Made by a program: the position numbers and the translations under genes
The notes under the pieces: generated by a model
The model's database searches: none
What the model saw: only the letters and a program-made list of their open reading frames with translations
Told to the model about the DNA's origin: nothing
Shown: piece by piece, positions 59,557 to 64,000 of the stretch
How positions within the stretch are numbered: the first letter of the stretch is position 1
Layout of the letters: each line of letters starts with the position of its first letter
Origin: Typhlomys cinereus
Taxonomy: Eukaryota; Chordata; Mammalia; Rodentia; Platacanthomyidae
Assembly: GCA_023101885.1 (NCBI GenBank)
Contig: JALPQD010000514.1
Location: 93,602 to 157,601, forward strand
Direction of reading: 5' to 3'
DNA: 64,000 bases

Positions 59557-62500
59557 CACACCATGCAAATATAAAATAATGGTATTGTTAAAATCCTCGT
59601 ATTTCCTCATTTTTGAAAATTTATAAATTGCACTGATATACTTAACCAGCATTTGTGATGCTTACTGGGGCCTCCAGTTTATGGGCCCCTGCTATGTGCA
59701 CATAGATGCCTATGATCACAAGATCAAAATTTCTTCCCAGGGGGCTGGAAAGGTGGCTCAGGGGTTAAGCCTCCGCCTTCCAGGCGGAAGGTCCTGAGTT
59801 CGGATCCCAGATCCCACGTATAGACGCCAGGCGGAAGCGGGGGCGGCCTGTGCTTCTGGTCCTGGTAGGGCGGAGCATGTGAATCCCGGGGCAGAAGGAG
59901 GTGGAGGCGTCCTTGGTGGTTCACGAATTCGTCCATGGTTCTACACACACACAGACACACATACATACACACACACATGCGCGGGCACATACACACGCAC
60001 ATGCGCACAGTTGAATAAGTAATAATAATAATAAAAAAATTTAAAAATTTCTTCCCAGAATTTAACTTTGTGTATGAAGATACAATTACCAATATTCTCA
60101 CTGGAGTATTATATGTAGGAATGAAAAACTGAGGAGACCCAAACCTCCAGGGACGTTTTGTTATATTCTCTAGACCCTACCCATGGAAATGAGTGAGCAG
60201 AATATGATATCCCAGACATGCATGCTTTTTCTTTGGTGTGATAAGATGTTAATGATCTATATATCAGTTGGTGAAAAATGTTCCTTAAACAGTGTAATAC
60301 CTGCATGTATATACATAAATATAGCCAAAGAAAGGTGCTGAGAAGAAGAGATAGACGTTTCAAGATTTTGTATGTTTATCTACTTTCTGTTGTGTCTGAA
60401 AATAGAATTCTATAAATAAGTTATTTTTATAAAGTCTCTAGGTTTCCAGTGATATAATTCTCTGCAAGACCAAATGAGAGGGGGACAGAACAATTAGAAA
60501 CAGCCACATCCTAGCCATGCCCCTCCTCAGGAGTCTCACGTCACCAGGAAGCTCAGAAAAGGCAACTGCTTTTTGTTTTAAAGAACTGCAGAGCAAACGC
60601 ACATACAACTGTGCTGGTGTTGTTGATATTTAAGACTAAGAGGATATTATGATACAATTTCTTACATCAGAAATTACTGAAAACAGTCAAACTAACAGTC
60701 ACAATTTCTTCAGCAAGAATTAGAGGAAACAGAGCCAGGTGCACAGATCTCAATCACATTGGGAAATATGTGTGTGTGCTAAAGGGCAACATCTATAAGT
60801 GTACCTTTTTTTCTCCAAGGCAGATGGTCTGACTGGAACTCACCAGATAAGCAAGGCTGGCTTGCTAGCAAATCCTAGAGATCCACCTAGGTTTGCCTTT
60901 CTAGCACTGACATTGCAAACATACTCCACTCCACCCAGCATTTTACCTAGGTTCTGGAGGATTGAACACATCTTAAAGTTGCAAGGCAAGAAATTGGCCA
61001 ACTGAGGTACTTGTTCAGTTCACTTTGGATTTTTTAAACAACATGCCATAGCTCTTCCCCCAGACATTCTGATCTCCTAATTTGGATTTTAATTTTACTG
61101 GCCTTTTGTAAGGCTAATTCCATGGGTGAGTTCCTACTAATATAATTTGGTGACTATTTAGTAGTAACCTAAAACAATGACCACCAGATGGCGCTTGTGC
61201 CCCCAAATAGAAAGAAAACCATAGAATTTTCTGTAACTGAATTTATACTTTGTACTTTGCATGTGTCTGCCTTTAAAAGTTGACACTTATTTTTGTTGCT
61301 TAAAACTCTTAAGTGGAAGTCTGAAAGGTGTGTTTTACTTACTCCTGCACAGAACGGTCCTAAAGGTGGCGAGGTAGCATCCGGTCCATTGTGCAGCATG
61401 AGGTAGTTGTGGATACAATCTCCCCCGATGTTCATAACGGAAAACCTGACGGTGACAGGCCTTCCTGCAGGAGCAGTGATGATCCATTCACAGTGAGTAT
61501 TGTTCGGGTACGTGTTAGGGTATCCAGGACTGGTGAGCAAGCCACTGTCTCCATAGAGAACCCCACCGCAGCCTGCAAAGAAGTAGCCAGAAGTTGGATT
61601 AAGCAAAGTGCCAACTACCGAGCCTGTTCATCTGCAGGAGGGAAAGGAGTCAGGCCCCTTATATCTTCTCAAGGGGCTGAGAATGGACAAGAATCACCTA
61701 AGAAGAAACCCTACTTCTTGGGGCTGCACCCCTTCCCTTCCTGGGTGACTCCACCTCTAGCACCAAACCTGTCCACACTCTTTTCTCTGTGCATCATAAT
61801 CCAAGGGCAACTTTCTGAGAACCCGATGAAATGGACAGAGAATAAAATAACCAAAGCACCCTTGGGTGATGGTGAAGTTGTGTGTGTTGCTTTGATGGTG
61901 GAGAAACCTAGACCTCTGTAGGTAGGGGCCGTGATTAAGATGTGGAAGTTAAACTCCAGTCAAATCACACTAGGCGCAAACTGTGGTATTACCACTTCTG
62001 ACACTTTATAATAAAACTGCTCACCAGTTCCAGTAAATAGTTGACACAGTTAAAGCCGAAGCTCTTTAGATACTGGCATCCATTTATTTGATCTGTTCAT
62101 TTACGCCAAAGCTGTCATAGGTTAGACCAGATGTCCAAAGACATCCAGAAGAAATGGTTGTGGACAATTATAATTTATAATTTAAACATTTATGATGTTT
62201 CATTTCCTCATGATTTTTTATATTTATTATTTATTTATTTATTTATTTATGCATGGGGAAGAGGTGCATGTACCCAACTATATATGTGGAGGTCAAAGGA
62301 CCACTTGCACAGATATGTGATCTCCTTCCACTGTGAGGGATTCAGAAACTGAACTCAGGTCACTGGGCTTGGCAGCAAACTACTTACCAGCTCAGCCAAT
62401 CAGTTGTCTGGGTTTTGTTTTGTGCTTTTAAGATAATTCTTCACTGTGTAGCTCAGGCTTGCTTCAAACTTGCAATCCTCAGCCTCTCCAGTGCTGGGGT

Positions 62501-63448
62501 TACAGGGTTGTGCTACCATGGTACGTATTGTTTCCTCAAAGTAGGACCAGCTTTAAGCTTCCTTGAGGTGTGAAGGCTGTCATCCATGACTATCTGGATA
62601 AAACCCTCTACTCATCCTTAACATATTTAAAAGACTGCTTTTCTGTCATATTTATTTTGTAGATTTTTCAGGTATTGGGAGCATCAAAAAATTTCCTCTC
62701 TTGAGCTGAATGTGTTGACATAATTTAAATTGCCTTCAGCTATTTGATAAACAAGCAACTTGAAATTCAAGAAGCATGTCACCCAAGGAAAGAAATTCAC
62801 ATGCAGGCCCAATGCAAAATGACAAAGACTAAAAAGAGCACAGCTTTTTGTATACACACATGTGCACACACATATACACATAGGTATACACACATGCACA
62901 TGCACACTCATGTAAACATAAGCATGCATGCACATACATGTATGTACTCAATATGCACATGCATGGATGAGTTAATATTTTACCATTTGCCATTTTCATT
63001 CATTGAATTCTAAGAGAGTTACCTTGTTTGATCATCAAAAGTCAAATGTCTGACAAGATAGCATTTAGAACAAAAGTTTTACATATTTAGACTTTCTGTG
63101 TGTAAAAATGTATTCTTTTACAAACAAAATGAGTAAATGAAGAATCTTTTAAAAATCACTACTTCATTGTTTTAAAAAAATCATTAAGGACAGATCTGTT
63201 GGAATTTAATCATATCTCCTAATAGATGCTTCATGTTGGTCTCCTCTATGTGGTTTCTGCTGAGGAAGTGTGAATATCTTACCAGAGGGTGACGAAGTCC
63301 AGATAATTTCATATCCATGACTGGAATGTGTACTGTTGCTCTTAAATCGTAGATGTAGCTCATTATTTTGAGAGAAGACCGGGTTTGGCAGCAGAGTTCC
63401 ACAATACTTGCCAACTAAAGGTGAATCGCTATTACCTCCATTTCTTAT
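58667..63448 (-). CDS. CUBN: Cubilin, last three coding exons, 5' part outside window
   Basis: Cubilin is a very large peripheral membrane receptor (EGF repeats then 27 CUB domains) that works with amnionless. It takes up intrinsic factor-vitamin B12 in the gut and filtered proteins in the kidney proximal tubule. Three exons join in phase: 63283..63448, 61343..61572, 58667..58774 (504 bases with the stop). They encode the end of CUB26 and all of CUB27, with the four CUB cysteines (GCGG, HCEW, GDC, FC). The C-terminus FQLLWES parallels human FRLTWDS as I recall it. Everything upstream is beyond base 64000. CUB numbering rests on these being the last exons. Confidence 0.95.
59527..59553 (+). 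repeat. (CA)n microsatellite
   Basis: Follows TGCATGTGTGCATGTGTGCA and has about 13 CA units. Confidence 0.95.
59741..60043 (+). mobile_element. Young B2-superfamily SINE (DIP-like), intact, with target-site duplication
   Basis: Perfect 15-base direct repeats AAAATTTCTTCCCAG flank it (59726..59740 and 60044..60058). The head is GGGGCTGGAAAGGTGGCTCA. The pol III A box (TGGCTCAGGGG, 59754..59764) and B box (GTTCGGATCC, 59798..59807) are intact. The body keeps many CpGs (e.g. AGCGGGGGCGGCCTGTGC) lost from the other copies. It ends with a CA-rich tail and (AAT)n/A-rich 3' end. It is clearly the youngest copy in the window and lies antisense in the last CUBN intron. Confidence 0.96.
61343..61572 (-). 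CDS. CUBN: CUBN penultimate coding exon, most of CUB27
   Basis: 230 bases. Acceptor CTTCTTTGCAG before 61572, donor GCAGGA|GTAAGT after 61343. Two bases complete a split Gly, then [60 protein letters not shown] and [16 protein letters not shown]. All four CUB cysteines are present and NNT is a possible N-glycosylation site. The usual acidic DG after the third cysteine reads HNG here. The plus-strand open frame over this exon is a shadow. Confidence 0.97.
62222..62402 (-). repeat. B2-superfamily SINE (B3-like), minus strand
   Basis: Plus strand: (TTTA)n start at 62222..62250, GTGGAGGTCAAAGGACCACT, CTGAACTCAGGTCACTGGGC, ending CCAGCTCAGCCAATC, the reversed head. Confidence 0.82.
62445..62535 (-). 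repeat. B1-type SINE fragment, minus strand
   Basis: GTGTAGCTCAGGCTTGCTTC, then TCCAGTGCTGGGGTTACAGG and TGTGCTACCATGG, the reverse of a B1 monomer. Confidence 0.82.
63283..63448 (-). CDS. CUBN: CUBN coding exon, end of CUB26
   Basis: 166 bases. Acceptor CATTTTTACAG before 63448, donor TCTG|GTAAGAT after 63283. Starts in phase 0: [55 protein letters not shown] plus the first base of Gly. The Cys in KYCG is the fourth of its CUB domain, HLRFKS and GYEIIW are its last strands, and NST is a possible glycosylation site. Confidence 0.95.
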
Positions 63449-64000
63449 CTGTAAAAATGGTCATTTGTTATTACATTTATATGAGATGACTTCAGTTTTG
63501 TTTTGTTTTTAAGCATCCCAGGTTTTCCGTTGGTTTCTGTCTTTGGATTCTATCTCAGGCTGGCCTCAAACTCCCATTTTTCCTGTCACACTCCAGAATG
63601 AGAGAAGCTTTTGTGACTTTGCCTCTTTGTGTAGATGATAAAGAAGAATTTCCTGAAGACATATACAGATACCACCTTCATTCACAAGGGGGAAAATGTT
63701 TAGGTTGTACATCAAAATCCATTTGTATTTGTGGTTAGAACTTCCTATTAAACTACACTAATGAACCTCAGTGTACCTTATGATAGATATATTAGTTGTT
63801 CTACAACCTTTGTGGGGGGTCATACTATGAAGAATGTGCAGTGAACTTTATAAAGTGGGAAGGGGCAGCACTTTACTTGCAGTGTGGAGGTGAAGAGGGT
63901 GTGTTTCTCACTGAAAAGCTTAGAGTGACTTTAAACATATACAATGCACGCTAGAAGTAGTTCTTATATGGGAAAAGGAAATTATCCCAAGTACCTCTGA
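63449..64000 (-). other. CUBN: CUBN intron, incomplete (leaves the window)
   Basis: No further CUBN exon is seen to the right edge. A reversed B1 fragment lies at about 63540..63600 (CAGGCTGGCCTCAAACTCCC). Confidence 0.8.

Larger units (their letters stand above)
58775..61342 (-). other. CUBN: CUBN last intron, 2.6 kb
   Basis: Phase 0, GTAAGT donor at 61342. It holds (CA)n at 59527..59553 and the young SINE at 59741..60043. The rest is AT-rich without recognised content. Confidence 0.9.
61573..63282 (-). other. CUBN: CUBN intron, 1.7 kb
   Basis: Phase 1 (splits a Gly codon), GTAAGAT donor at 63282. It holds a reversed B2-superfamily SINE at 62222..62402, a reversed B1 fragment at 62445..62535 and TGCATG/CACATA low-complexity sequence at 62855..62965. 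Confidence 0.9.

Noticed and set aside
59741..59815. tRNA gene
   Set aside because: A and B boxes are present, but the sequence continues into the SINE body and tail, is flanked by target-site duplications and has no cloverleaf acceptor stem. It is a tRNA-derived SINE head, as are all similar heads in the window.
61391..61921. 176-codon plus-strand open frame
   Set aside because: It is antisense to the CUBN exon at 61343..61572, whose minus-strand translation is an unmistakable CUB domain with correct splice sites.
1..64000. A previously undescribed multi-gene system
   Set aside because: All protein-coding sequence that I can support belongs to RSU1 and CUBN. The rest is intronic or intergenic with ordinary rodent repeats, apart from the candidate regulatory islands and repeat structures reported as findings.

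Overview
The window is mammalian nuclear DNA, almost certainly rodent. It holds parts of two protein genes, both on the minus strand. RSU1 (Ras suppressor protein 1) runs from a CpG-island promoter near 49.1-49.4 kb leftwards to beyond base 1. CUBN (cubilin) enters from beyond base 64000 and ends near 58.2 kb. The two genes lie in the same order and orientation as I know them in human (10p13) and mouse, so this is the conserved RSU1-CUBN junction. The genes were identified by translating each candidate exon and checking that splice sites and reading phases join without error.

RSU1: a non-coding first exon ends at 49099, and the exon carrying the start codon is 48775..48886 (ATG at 48883). Coding exons then follow at 26471..26521, 7821..7941, 3063..3181, 1338..1420 and 958..1072. 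Together they give 598 coding bases, about 199 of the roughly 277 residues of the family. The last part of the leucine-rich repeat protein lies to the left of the window. Two introns of about 18.5 and 22.3 kb take up most of the window. They hold SINEs, LTR-like copies, microsatellites and a few repeat-poor stretches rich in TAAT motifs that look like conserved non-coding DNA.

49.4-58.2 kb is intergenic: LTR-like remnants, B2-superfamily SINEs, a 160-bp near-identical direct repeat in two copies 1.65 kb apart, a degenerate tandem repeat of about 48 bp, a MIR and several (TG)n arrays.

CUBN: the last three coding exons (63283..63448, 61343..61572, 58667..58774) encode the end of the penultimate CUB domain and the whole last CUB domain. 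The stop codon is at 58667..58669 and there is a probable AATAAA signal at 58259..58264.

Lineage: the commonest repeat is a tRNA-derived SINE of about 300 bp. It starts with a B2-like head (GGCTGGAGAGATGGCTCAG) but has a long body unlike mouse B2. B1, ID and ID-B1 elements are also present. This fits a rodent of the mouse-related clade, and the body suggests a B2-superfamily SINE outside Muroidea, such as the DIP family of jerboas and their relatives. The species is inference. RSU1 works inside the cell at integrin adhesions and cubilin is an endocytic receptor, so their adjacency is positional and I see no functional link. I found no previously undescribed system; the most unusual items are the repeat structures and candidate regulatory stretches listed as findings.
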